Below, piece after piece: positions 50,101 to 61,496 of a stretch of DNA of 64,000 nucleotides. The stretch's first letter is position 1, and every line of letters begins with the position of its first letter. Where the stretch lies: assembly GCA_949710005.1 (NCBI GenBank), contig OX453274.1, positions 21,648,585 through 21,712,584 of the forward strand. Reading direction: 5' to 3'. The DNA comes from Ricordea florida (taxonomy: Eukaryota > Cnidaria > Anthozoa > Corallimorpharia > Ricordeidae). Position numbers and translations under genes: made by a program. Below the pieces are notes generated by a model. It was given only the letters and a program-made list of their open reading frames with translations, was not told the DNA's origin and searched no databases.

Positions 50101-51944
50101 TACTTACTCTAGAAGCTGAGATACGATACCTGCAGCTGGCTGCCAAGAAACTCGACCTGACTGATTTTGGTGAAAATACATTATAAGAGATTCCATGGGC
50201 AGGAGGACCGTCATTTAGGGGGGTAAGTTATAGAATCATTTCGAATCTTTTCTATACATGTTTTAGTGTGGTGTGCAGTAAAGTTTATTTTGCGATGAAA
50301 ATTTTGATTGTAACGATTCGATTTCAATCAGAATTCAAGATCAGACTATTTGTTAGTACGCATGCGTGATTCAGACCAAAGCGTGGGCCCCTAAAATAAA
50401 AGTTGTTCTATGATATCTTGGCTTGGATAATCTTTGCAATTCCAAAAGTTAGCAGATTTGTACAAGTAGGACAGGGCATTATCTATGCAGAAAATCAGAT
50501 ATTTCGTAATTTGCGATCTTATTGAGTTTTGACTGTAAAGATATTGACTTAAGGCAGCTAAATCTAGAGCAGACGGCTCAGAGAGTACTAAAGTTCATGT
50601 AATCAGTGCTCATTACACGAATTAGTTATCAATATTCCATTTTCACCATGTTGTAGCATTTGAAATGAACTTTAAAACGCACTTTATCCCGTGTTTGTAC
50701 TTACTCTTGAAGCTGAGATACGATACCTGCAGCTGGCTGCCAAGAAACTCGACCTGACTGATTTTGGTGAAAATACATTATAAGAGATTCCATGGGCAAG
50801 AGGACCGTCATTTAGGGGGGTAAGTTATAGAATCATTTCGAATCTTTTCTATACATGTTTTAGTGTGGTGTGCAGTAAAGTTTATTTTGCGATGAAAATT
50901 TTGATTGTAACGATTCGATTTCAATCAGAATTCAAGATCAGACTATTTGTTAGTACGCATGCGTGATTCAGACCAAAGCGTGGGCCCCTAAAATAAAAGT
51001 TGTTCTATGATATCTTGGCTTGGATAATCTTTGCAATTCCAAAAGTTAGCAGATTTGTACAAGTAGGACAGGGCATTATCTATGCAGAAAATCAGATATT
51101 TCGTAATTTGCGATCTTATTGAGTTTTGACTGTAAAGATATTGACTTAAGGCAGCTAAATCTAGAGCAGACGGCTCAGAGAGTACTAAAGTTCATGTAAT
51201 CAGTGCTCATTACACGAATTAGTTATCAATATTCCATTTTCACCATGTTGTAGCATTTGAAATGAACTTTAAAACGCACTTTATCCCGTGTTTGTACTTA
51301 CTCTAGAAGCTGAGATACGATACCTGCAGCTGGCTGCCAAGAAACTCGACCTGACTGATTTTGGTGAAAATACATTATAAGAGATTGTATGAGCAGGAGG
51401 ACCGTCATTTAGGGGGGTAAGTTATAGAATCATTTCGAATCTTTTCTATACATGTTTTAGTGTGGTGTGCAGTAAAGTTTATTTTGCGATGAAAATTTTG
51501 ATTGTAACGATTCGATTTCAATCAGAATTCAAGATCAGACTATTTGTTAGTACGCATGCGTGATTCAGACCAAAGCGTGGGCCCCTAAAATAAAAGTTGT
51601 TCTATGATATCTTGGCTTGGATAATCTTTGCAATTCCAAAAGTTAGCAGAGTTGTACAAGTAGGACAGGGCATTATCTATGCAGAAAATGATATGTTTTG
51701 TAATATGCGATCTTATTGAGTTTTGACTGTAAAGATATTGACTTAAGGCAGCTAAATCTAGAGCAGACGGCTCAGAGAGTACTAAAGTTCATGTAATCAG
51801 TGCTCATTACACGAATTAGTTATCAATATTCCATTTTCACCATGTTGTAGCATTTGAAATGAACTTTAAAACGCACTTTATCCCGTGTTTGTACTTACTC
51901 TAGAAGCTGAGATACGATACCTGCAGCTGGCTGCCAAGAAACTC
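47169..51944. repeat. 4-mer x2 in the right block (monomers 80-83 and 84-87)
   Basis: Monomers 80 and 84 share AAGATCATG and CACCACGTTG. 81 and 85 share CCATGG at offset 40 and CTCTTGAAG. 83 and 87 share GTATGAGC and the five-site variant in a special form, GATATGTTTTG, seen nowhere else. Monomers 82 and 86 differ (GTAAAGGC and GTAAGCAG in 82, CCATGGGCAAG in 86), so the duplication is older or was edited there. Monomers 84-87 correspond to left-block monomers 6-9; 80-83 have no separate partner there. Confidence 0.82.
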
Positions 51945-54332
51945 GACCTGACTGATTTTGGTGAAAATACATTATAAGAGATTGTATGGGCAGGAGGACC
52001 GTCATTTAGGGGGGTAAGTTATAGAATCATTTCGAATCTTTTCTATACATGTTTTAGTGTGGTGTGCAGTAAAGTTTATTTTGCGATGAAAATTTTGATT
52101 GTAACGATTCGATTTCAATCAGAATTCAAGATCAGACTATTTGTTAGTACGCATGCGTGATTCAGACCAAAGCGTGGGCCCCTAAAATAAAAGTTGTTCT
52201 ATGATATCTTGGCTTGGATAATCTTTGCAATTCCAAAAGTTAGCAGATTTGTACAGGTAGGACAGGGCATTATCTATGCAGAAAATCAGATATTTCGTAA
52301 TTTGCGATCTTATTGAGTTTTAATTGTAAAGATATTGACTTAAGGCAGCTAAATCTAGAGCAGACGGCTCAGAGAGTACTAAAGTTCATGTAATCAGTGC
52401 TCATTACACGAATTAGTTATCAATATTCCATTTTCACCATGTTGTAGCATTTGAAATGAACTTTAAAACGCACTTTATCCCGTGTTTGTACTTACTCTAG
52501 AAGCTGAGATACGATACCTGCAGCTGGCTGCCAAGAAACTCGACCTGACTGATTTTGGTGAAAATACATTATAAGAGATTGTATGGGCAGGAGGACCGTC
52601 ATTTAGGGGGGTAAGTTATAGAATCATTTCGAATCTTTTCTATACATGTTTTAGTGTGGTGTGCAGTAAAGTTTATTTTGCGATGAAAATTTTGATTGTA
52701 ACGATTCGATTTCAATCAGAATTCAAGATCAGACTATTTGTTAGTACGCATGCGTGATTCAGACCAAAGCGTGGGCCCCTAAAATAAAAGTTGTTCTATG
52801 ATGTCTTGGCTTGGATAATCTTTGCAATTCCAAAAGTTAGCAGATTTGTACAAGTAGGACAGGGCATTATCTATGCAGAAAATCAGATATTTCGTAATTT
52901 GCGATCTTATTGAGTTTTAACTGTAAAGATATTGACTTAAGGCAGCTAAATCTAGAGCAGACGGCCCAGAGAGTACTAAAGTTCATGTAATCAGTGCTCA
53001 TTACACGAATTAGTTATCAATATTCCATTTTCACCATGTTGTAGCATTTGAAATGAACTTTAAAACGCACTTTATCCCGTGTTTGTACTTACTCTAGAAG
53101 CTGAGATACGATACCTGCAGCTGGCTGCCAAGAAACTCGACCTGACTGATTTTGGTGAAAATACATTATAAGAGATTGTATGGGCAGGAGGACCGTCATT
53201 TAGGGGGGTAAGTTATAGAATCATTTCGAATCTTTTCTATACATGTTTTAGTGTGGTGTGCAGTAAAGTTTATTTTGCGATGAAAATTTTGATTGTAACG
53301 ATTCGATTTCAATCAGAATTCAAGATCAGACTATTTGTTAGTACGCATGCGTGATTCAGACCAAAGCGTGGGCTCCTAAAATAAAAGTTGTTCTATGATA
53401 TCTTGGCTTGGATAATCTTTGCAATTCCAAAAGTTAGCAGATTTGTACAGGTAGGACAGGGCATTATCTATGCAGAAAATCAGATATTTCGTAATTTGCG
53501 ATCTTATTGAGTTTTAATTGTAAAGATATTGACTTAAGGCAGCTAAATCTAGAGCAGACGGCTCAGAGAGTACTAAAGTTCATGTAATCAGTGCTCATTA
53601 CACGAATTAGTTATCAATATTCCATTTTCACCATGTTGTAGCATTTGAAATGAACTTTAAAACGCACTTTATCCCGTGTTTGTACTTACTCTAGAAGCTG
53701 AGATACGATACCTGCAGCTGGCTGCCAAGAAACTCGACCTGACTGATTTTGGTGAAAATACATTATAAGAGATTGTATGGGCAGGAGGACCGTCATTTAG
53801 GGGGGTAAGTTATAGAATCATTTCGAATCTTTTCTATACATGTTTTAGTGTGGTGTGCAGTAAAGTTTATTTTGCGATGAAAATTTTGATTGTAACGATT
53901 CGATTTCAATCAGAATTCAAGATCAGACTATTTGTTAGTACGCATGCGTGATTCAGACCAAAGCGTGGGCCCCTAAAATAAAAGTTGTTCTATGATGTCT
54001 TGGCTTGGATAATCTTTGCAATTCCAAAAGTTAGCAGATTTGTACAAGTAGGACAGGGCATTATCTATGCAGAAAATCAGATATTTCGTAATTTGCGATC
54101 TTATTGAGTTTTAACTGTAAAGATATTGACTTAAGGCAGCTAAATCTAGAGCAGACGGCCCAGAGAGTACTAAAGTTCATGTAATCAGTGCTCATTACAC
54201 GAATTAGTTATCAATATTCCATTTTCACCATGTTGTAGCATTTGAAATGAACTTTAAAACGCACTTTATCCCGTGTTTGTACTTACTCTAGAAGCTGAGA
54301 TACGATACCTGCAGCTGGCTGCCAAGAAACTC
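51945..54332. repeat. 2-mer HOR x2 (monomers 88-91), counterpart of monomers 13-16
   Basis: Monomers 88 and 90 carry TACAGGTAGG and TTTTAATTGT. Monomers 89 and 91 carry GATGTCTTGG, TTTTAACTGT and CGGCCCAG. The order and phase are the same as at 7163-9550, 44,782 bases upstream. Monomer 90 has a private GGGCTCCTA, while the private changes of monomers 14 and 15 are absent, so each edition has acquired its own mutations since duplication. Confidence 0.92.
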
Positions 54333-57300
54333 GACCTGACTGATTTTGGTGAAAATACATTATAAGAGATTGTATGGGCAGGAGGACCGTCATTTAGGGG
54401 GGTAAGTTATAGAATCATTTCGAATCTTTTCTATACATGTTTTAGTGTGGTGTGCAGTAAAGTTTATTTTGCGATGAAAATTTTGATTGTAACGATTCGA
54501 TTTCAATCAGAATTCAAGATCAGACAATTTGTTAGTACGCATGCGTGATTCAGACCAAAGCGTGGGCCCCTAAAATAAAAGTTGTTCTATGATATCTTAG
54601 CTTGGATAATCTTTGCAATTCTAAAAGTTAGCAGATTTCTACAAGTAGGACAGGGCATTATCTATGCAGAAAATCAGATATTTCGTAATTTGCGATCTTA
54701 TTGAGTTTTGACTGTAAAGATATTGACTTAAGGCAGCTAAATCTAGAGCAGACGGCTCAGAGAGTACTAAAGTTCATGTAATCAGTGCTCATTACACGAA
54801 TTAGTTATCAATATTCCATTTTCACCATGGGTTAGCATTTGAAATGAACTTTAAAACGCACTTTATCCCGTGTTTGTACTTACTCTAGAAGCTGAGATAC
54901 GATACCTGCAGCTGGCTGCCAAGAAACTCGACCTGACTAATTTTGGTGAAAATACATTATAAGAGATTGTATGGGCAGGAGGACCGTCATTTAGGGGGGT
55001 AAGTTATAGAATCATTTCGAATCTTTTCTATACATGTTTTAGTGTGGTGTGCAGTAAAGTTTATTTTGCGATGAAAATTTTGATTGTAACGATTCGATTT
55101 CAATCAGAATTCAAAATCAGACTATTTGTTAGTACGCATGCGTGATTGAGACCAAAGCGTGGGCTCCTAAAATAAAAGTTGTTCTATGATATCTTGGCTT
55201 GGATAATCTTTGCAATTCCAAAAGTTAGCAGATTTGTACAAGTAGGACAGGGCATTATCTATGCAGAAAATCAGATATTTCGTAATTTGCGATCTTATTG
55301 AGTTTTGACTGTAAAGATATTGACTTAAGGCAGCTAAATCTAGAGCAGACGGCTCAGAGAGTACTAAAGTTCATGTAATCCGTGCTCATTACACGAATTA
55401 GTTATCAATATTCCATTTTCACCATGTTGTAGCATTTGAAATGAACTTTAAAACGCACTTTATCCCGTGTTTGTACTTACTCTAGAAGCTGAGATACGAT
55501 ACCTGCAGCTGGCTGCCAAGAAACTCGACCTGACTGATTTTGGTGAAAATACATTATAAGAGATTGTATGAGCAGGAGGACCGTCATTTAGGGGGGTAAG
55601 TTATAGAATCATTTCGAATCTTTTCTATACATGTTTTAGTGTGGTGTGCAGTAAAGTTTATTTTGCGATGAAAATTTTGATTGTAACGATTCGATTTCAA
55701 TCAGAATTCAAGATCAGACTATTTGTTAGTACGCATGCGTGATTCAGACCAAAGCGTGGGCCCCTAAAATAAAAGTTGTTCTATGATATCTTGGCTTGGA
55801 TAATCTTTGCAATTCCAAAAGTTAGCAGAGTTGTACAAGTAGGACAGGGCATTATCTATGCAGAAAATGATATATTTTGTAATATGCGATCTTATTGAGT
55901 TTTGACTGTAAAGATATTGACTTAAGGCAGCTAAATCTAGAGCAGACGGCTCAGAGAGTACTAAAGTTCATGTAATCAGTGCTCATTACACGAATTAGTT
56001 ATCAATATTCCATTTTCACCATGGGTTAGCATTTGAAATGAACTTTAAAACGCACTTTATCCCGTGTTTGTACTTACTCTAGAAGCTGAGATACGATACC
56101 TGCAGCTGGCTGCCAAGAAACTCGACCTGACTGATTTTGGTGAAAATACATTATAAGAGATTGTATGGGCAGGAGGACCGTCATTTAGGGGGGTAAGTTA
56201 TAGAATCATTTCGAATCTTTTCTATACATGTTTTAGTGTGGTGTGCAGTAAAGTTTATTTTGCGATGAAAATTTTGATTGTAACGATTCGATTTCAATCA
56301 GAATTTAAGATCAGACTATTTGTTAGTACGCATGCGTTATTCAGACCAAAGCGTGGGCCCCTAAAATAAAAGTTGTTCTATGATATCTTGGCTTGGATAA
56401 TCTTTGCAATTCCAAAAGTTAGCAGATTTGTAAAAGTAGGACAGGGCATTAACTATGCAGAAAATCAGATATTTCGTAATTTGCGATCTTATTGAGTTTT
56501 GACTGTACAGATATTGACTTAAGGCAGCTAAATCTAGAGCAGACGGCTCAGAGAGTATTAAAGTTCATGTAATCAGTGCTCATTACACGAATTAGTTATC
56601 AATATTCCATTTTCACCATGTTGTAGCATTTGAAATGAACTTTAAAACGCACTTTATCCCGTGTTTGTACTTACTCTAGAAGCTGAGATACGATACCTGC
56701 AGCTGGCTGCCAAGAAACTCGACCTGACTGATTTTGGTGAAAATACATTATAAGAGATTGTATGGGCAGGAGGACCGTCATTTAGGGGGGTAAGTTATAG
56801 AATCATTTCGAATCTTTTCTATACATGTTTTAGTGTGGTGTGCAGTAAAGTTTATTTTGCGATGAAAATTTTGATTGTAACGATTCGATTTCAATCAGAA
56901 TTCAAGATCAGACTATTTGTTAGTACGCATGCGTGATTGAGACCAAAGCGTGGGCCCCTAAAATAAAAGTTGTTCTATGATATCTTGGCTTGGATAATCT
57001 TTGCAATTCCAAAAGTTAGCAGATTTGTACAGGTAGGACAGGGCATTATCTATGCAGAAAATCAGATATTTCGTAATTTGCGATCTTATTGAGTTTTGAC
57101 TGTAAAGATATTGACTTAAGGCAGCTAAATCTAGAGCAGACGGCTCAGAGAGTACTAAAGTTCATGTAATCAGTGCTCATTACACGAATTAGTTATCAAT
57201 ATTCCATTTTCACCATGGGTTAGCATTTGAAATGAACTTTAAAACGCACTTTATCCCGTGTTTGTACTTACTCTAGAAGCTGAGATACGATACCTGCAGC

Positions 57301-57914
57301 TGGCTGCCAAGAAACTCGACCTGACTGATTTTGGTGAAAATACATTATAAGAGATTGTATGGGCAGGAGGACCGTCATTTAGGGGGGTAAGTTATAGAAT
57401 CATTTCGAATCTTTTCTATACATGTTTTAGTGTGGTGTGCAGTAAAGTTTATTTTGCGATGAAAATTTTGATTGTAACGATTCGATTTCAATCAGAATTT
57501 AAGATCAGACTATTTGTTAGTACGCATGCGTTATTCAGACCAAAGCGTGGGCCCCTAAAATAAAAGTTGTTCTATGATATCTTGGCTTGGATAATCTTTG
57601 CAATTCCAAAAGTTAGCAGATTTGTAAAAGTAGGACAGGGCATTAACTATGCAGAAAATCAGATATTTCGTAATTTGCGATCTTATTGAGTCTTGACTGT
57701 ACAGATATTGACTTAAGGCAGCTAAATCTAGAGCAGACGGCTCAGAGAGTATTAAAGTTCATGTAATCAGTGCTCATTACACGAATTAGTTATCAATATT
57801 CCATTTTCACCATGTTGTAGCATTTGAAATGAACTTTAAAACGCACTTTATCCCGTGTTTGTACTTACTCTAGAAGCTCAGATACGATACCTGCAGCTGG
57901 CTGCCAAGAAACTC
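54333..57914. repeat. Monomers 92-97, counterpart of monomers 17-22
   Basis: Monomers 92, 93, 94, 95 and 97 repeat the rare markers of 17, 18, 19, 20 and 22: TTCTAAAAG with TTTCTACAAG; CTGACTAATT with TAATCCGTG; the five-site variant with CCATGGGTTAG; and GAATTTAAG with GCGTTATTC and CATTAACTATG. Monomer 96 differs from 21: it has TGATTGAGACC, TACAGGTAGG and no five-site variant, but keeps CCATGGGTTAG. Other differences include GACAATTTG in 92, GATTGAG and GGCTCC in 93, GTATGAGC in 94, and GAGTCTTGAC and GCTCAGATAC in 97. These make the two editions clearly more diverged than the two M2 14-mers. Confidence 0.9.
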
Positions 57915-60302
57915 GACCTGACTGATTTTGGTGAAAATACATTATAAGAGATTGTATGGGCAGGAGGACCGTCATTTAGGGGGGTAAGTTATAGAATCAT
58001 TTCGAATCTTTTCTATACATGTTTTAGTGTGGTGTGCAGTAAAGTTTATTTTGCGATGAAAATTTTGATTGTAACGATTCGATTTCAATCAGAATTCAAG
58101 ATCAGACTATTTGTTAGTACGCATGCGTGATTGAGACCAAAGCGTGGGCCCCTAAAATAAAAGTTGTTCTATGATATCTTGGCTTGGATAATCTTTGCAA
58201 TTCCAAAAGTTAGCAGATTTGTACAGGTAGGACAGGGCATTATCTATGCAGAAAATCAGATATTTCGTAATTTGCGATCTTATTGAGTTTTAACTGTAAA
58301 GATATTGACTTAAGGCAGCTAAATCTAGAGCAGACGGCTCAGAGAGTACTAAAGTTCATGTAATCAGTGCTCATTACACGAATTAGTTATCAATATTCCA
58401 TTTTCACCATGTTGTAGCATTTGAAATGAACTTTAAAACGCAATTTATCCCGTGTTTGTACTTACTCTAGAAGCTGAGATACGATACCTGCAGCTGGCTG
58501 CCAAGAAACTCGACCTGACTGATTTTGGTGAAAATACATTATAAGAGATTGTATGAGCAGGAGGACCGTCATTTAGGGGGGTAAGTTATAGAATCATTTC
58601 GAATCTTTTCTATACATGTTTTAGTGTGGTGTGCAGTAAAGTTTATTTTGCGATGAAAATTTTGATTGTAACGATTCGATTTCAATCAGAATTCAAGATC
58701 AGACTATTTGTTAGTACGCATGCGTGATTCAGACCAAAGCGTGGGCCCCTAAAATAAAAGTTGTTCTATGATATCTTGGCTTGGATAATCTTTGCAATTC
58801 CAAAAGTTAGCAGAGTTGTACAAGTAGGACAGGGCATTATCTATGCAGAAAATGATATATTTTGTAATATGCGATCTTATTGAGTTTTGACTGTAAAGAT
58901 ATTGACTTAAGGCAGCTAAATCTAGAGCAGACGGCTCAGAGAGTACTAAAGTTCATGTAATCAGTGCTCATTACACGAATTAGTTATCAATATTCCATTT
59001 TCACCATGGGTTAGCATTTGAAATGAACTTTAAAACGCACTTTATCCCGTGTTTGTACTTACTCTAGAAGCTGAGATACGATACCTGCAGCTGGCTGCCA
59101 AGAAACTCGACCTGACTGATTTTGGTGAAAATACATTATAAGAGATTGTATGGGCAGGAGGACCGTCATTTAGGGGGGTAAGTTATAGAATCATTTCGAA
59201 TCTTTTCTATACATGTTTTAGTGTGGTGTGCAGTAAAGTTTATTTTGCGATGAAAATTTTGATTGTAACGATTCGATTTCAATCAGAATTTAAGATCAGA
59301 CTATTTGTTAGTACGCATGCGTTATTCAGACCAAAGCGTGGGCCCCTAAAATAAAAGTTGTTCTATGATATCTTGGCTTGGATAATCTTTGCAATTCCAA
59401 AAGTTAGCAGATTTGTAAAAGTAGGACAGGGCATTAACTATGCAGAAAATCAGATATTTCGTAATTTGCGATCTTATTGAGTTTTGACTGTACAGATATT
59501 GACTTAAGGCAGCTAAATCTAGAGCAGACGGCTCAGAGAGTATTAAAGTTCATGTAATCAGTGCTCATTACACGAATTAGTTATCAATATTCCATTTTCA
59601 CCATGTTGTAGCATTTGAAATGAACTTTAAAACGCACTTTATCCCGTGTTTGTACTTACTCTAGAAGCTGAGATACGATACCTGCAGCTGGCTGCCAAGA
59701 AACTCGACCTGACTGATTTTGGTGAAAATACATTATAAGAGATTGTATGGGCAGGAGGACCGTCATTTAGGGGGGTAAGTTATAGAATCATTTCGAATCT
59801 TTTCTATACATGTTTTAGTGTGGTGTGCAGTAAAGTTTATTTTGCGATGAAAATTTTGATTGTAACGATTCGATTTCAATCAGAATTCAAGATCAGACTA
59901 TTTGTTAGTACGCATGCGTGATTGAGACCAAAGCGTGGGCCCCTAAAATAAAAGTTGTTCTATGATATCTTGGCTTGGATAATCTTTGCAATTCCAAAAG
60001 TTAGCAGATTTGTACAGGTAGGACAGGGCATTATCTATGCAGAAAATCAGATATTTCGTAATTTGCGATCTTATTGAGTTTTAACTGTAAAGATATTGAC
60101 TTAAGGCAGCTAAATCTAGAGCAGACGGCTCAGAGAGTACTAAAGTTCATGTAATCAGTGCTCATTACACGAATTAGTTATCAATATTCCATTTTCACCA
60201 TGTTGTAGCATTTGAAATGAACTTTAAAACGCACTTTATCCCGTGTTTGTACTTACTCTAGAAGCTGAGATACGATACCTGCAGCTGGCTGCCAAGAAAC
60301 TC
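57915..60302. repeat. Monomers 98-101, right-block extension
   Basis: Monomers 98 and 101 are the same type (TGATTGAGACC, TACAGGTAGG, TTTTAACTGT). Monomer 99 has GTATGAGC, the five-site variant and CCATGGGTTAG, like 94. Monomer 100 has the GAATTTAAG, GCGTTATTC and CATTAACTATG set, like 95 and 97. The run 96-97-98 / 99-100-101 can be read as a 1791-bp trimer x2 in which 96 is chimeric. Monomer 98 occupies the position of monomer 23 relative to the left block and shares TACAGGTAGG and TTTTAACTGT with it, but not CAGATCTTTCG. Confidence 0.83.
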
Positions 60303-61496
60303 GACCTGACTGATTTTGGTGAAAATACATTATAAGAGATTGTATGGGCAGGAGGACCGTCATTTAGGGGGGTAAGTTATAGAATCATTTCGAATCTTTT
60401 CTATACATGTTTTAGTGTGGTGTGCAGTAAAGTTTATTTTGCGATGAAAATTTTGATTGTAACGATTCGATTTCAATCAGAATTCAAGATCATACTATTT
60501 GTTAGTACGCATGCGTGATTCAGACCAAAGCGTGGGCCCCTAAAATAAAAGTTGTTCTATGATATCTTGGCTTGGATAATCTTTGCAATTCCAAAAGTTA
60601 GCAGATTTGTACAAGTAGGACAGGGCATTATCTATGCAGAAAATCAGATATTTCGTAATTTGCGATCTTATTAAGTTTTGACTGTAAAGATATTGACTTA
60701 ACGCAGCTAAATCTAGAGCAGACGGCTCAGAGAGTACTAAAGTTCATGTAATCAGTGCTTATTACACGAATTAGTTATTAATATTCCATTTTCACCATGT
60801 TGTAGCATTTGAAATGAACTTTAAAACGCACTTTATCCCGTGTTTGTACTTACTCTAGAAGCTGAGATACGATACCTGCAGCTGGCTGCCAAGAAACTCG
60901 ACCTGACTGATTTTGGTGAAAATACATTATAAGAGATTGTATGGGCAGGAGGACCGTCATTTAGGGGGGTAAGTTATAGAATCATTTCGAATCTTTTCTA
61001 TACATGTTTTAGTGTGGTGTGCAGTAAAGTTTATTTTGCGATGAAAATTTTGATTGTAACGATTCGATTTCAATCAGAATTCAAGATCAGACTATTTGTT
61101 AGTACGCATGCGTGATTCAGACCAAAGCTTGGGCCCCTAAAATAAAAGTTGTTCTATGATATCTTGGCTTGGATAATCTTTGCAATTCCAAAAGTTAGCA
61201 GATTTGTACAAGTAGGACAGGGCATTTTCTATGCAGAAAATCAGATATTTCGTAATTTGCGATCTTATTGAGTTTTAACTGTAAAGATATTGACTTAAGG
61301 CAGCTAAATATAGAGCAGACGGCTCAGAGAGTACTAAAGTTCATGTAATCAGTGCTCATTACACGAATTAGTTATCAATATTCCATTTTCACCATGTTGT
61401 AGCATTTGAAATGAACTTTAAAACGCACTTTATCCCGTGTTTGTACTTACTCTAGAAGCTGAGATACGATACCTGCAGCTGGCTGCCAAGAAACTC
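60303..61496. repeat. Monomers 102-103, singletons with private changes
   Basis: Monomer 102 has GATCATACTATT, TTAAGTTTTGAC, TTAACGCAGC, GTGCTTATT and GTTATTAATATT. Monomer 103 has AAAGCTTGGG, TTTTCTATGCAG, TTTTAACTGT and AAATATAGAG. The markers GTGCTTATT and TTTTCTATGCAG otherwise belong to M1 types (monomers 26 and 37, and type D), so M1-like sequence begins again here. No HOR includes these two within the window. Confidence 0.85.
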
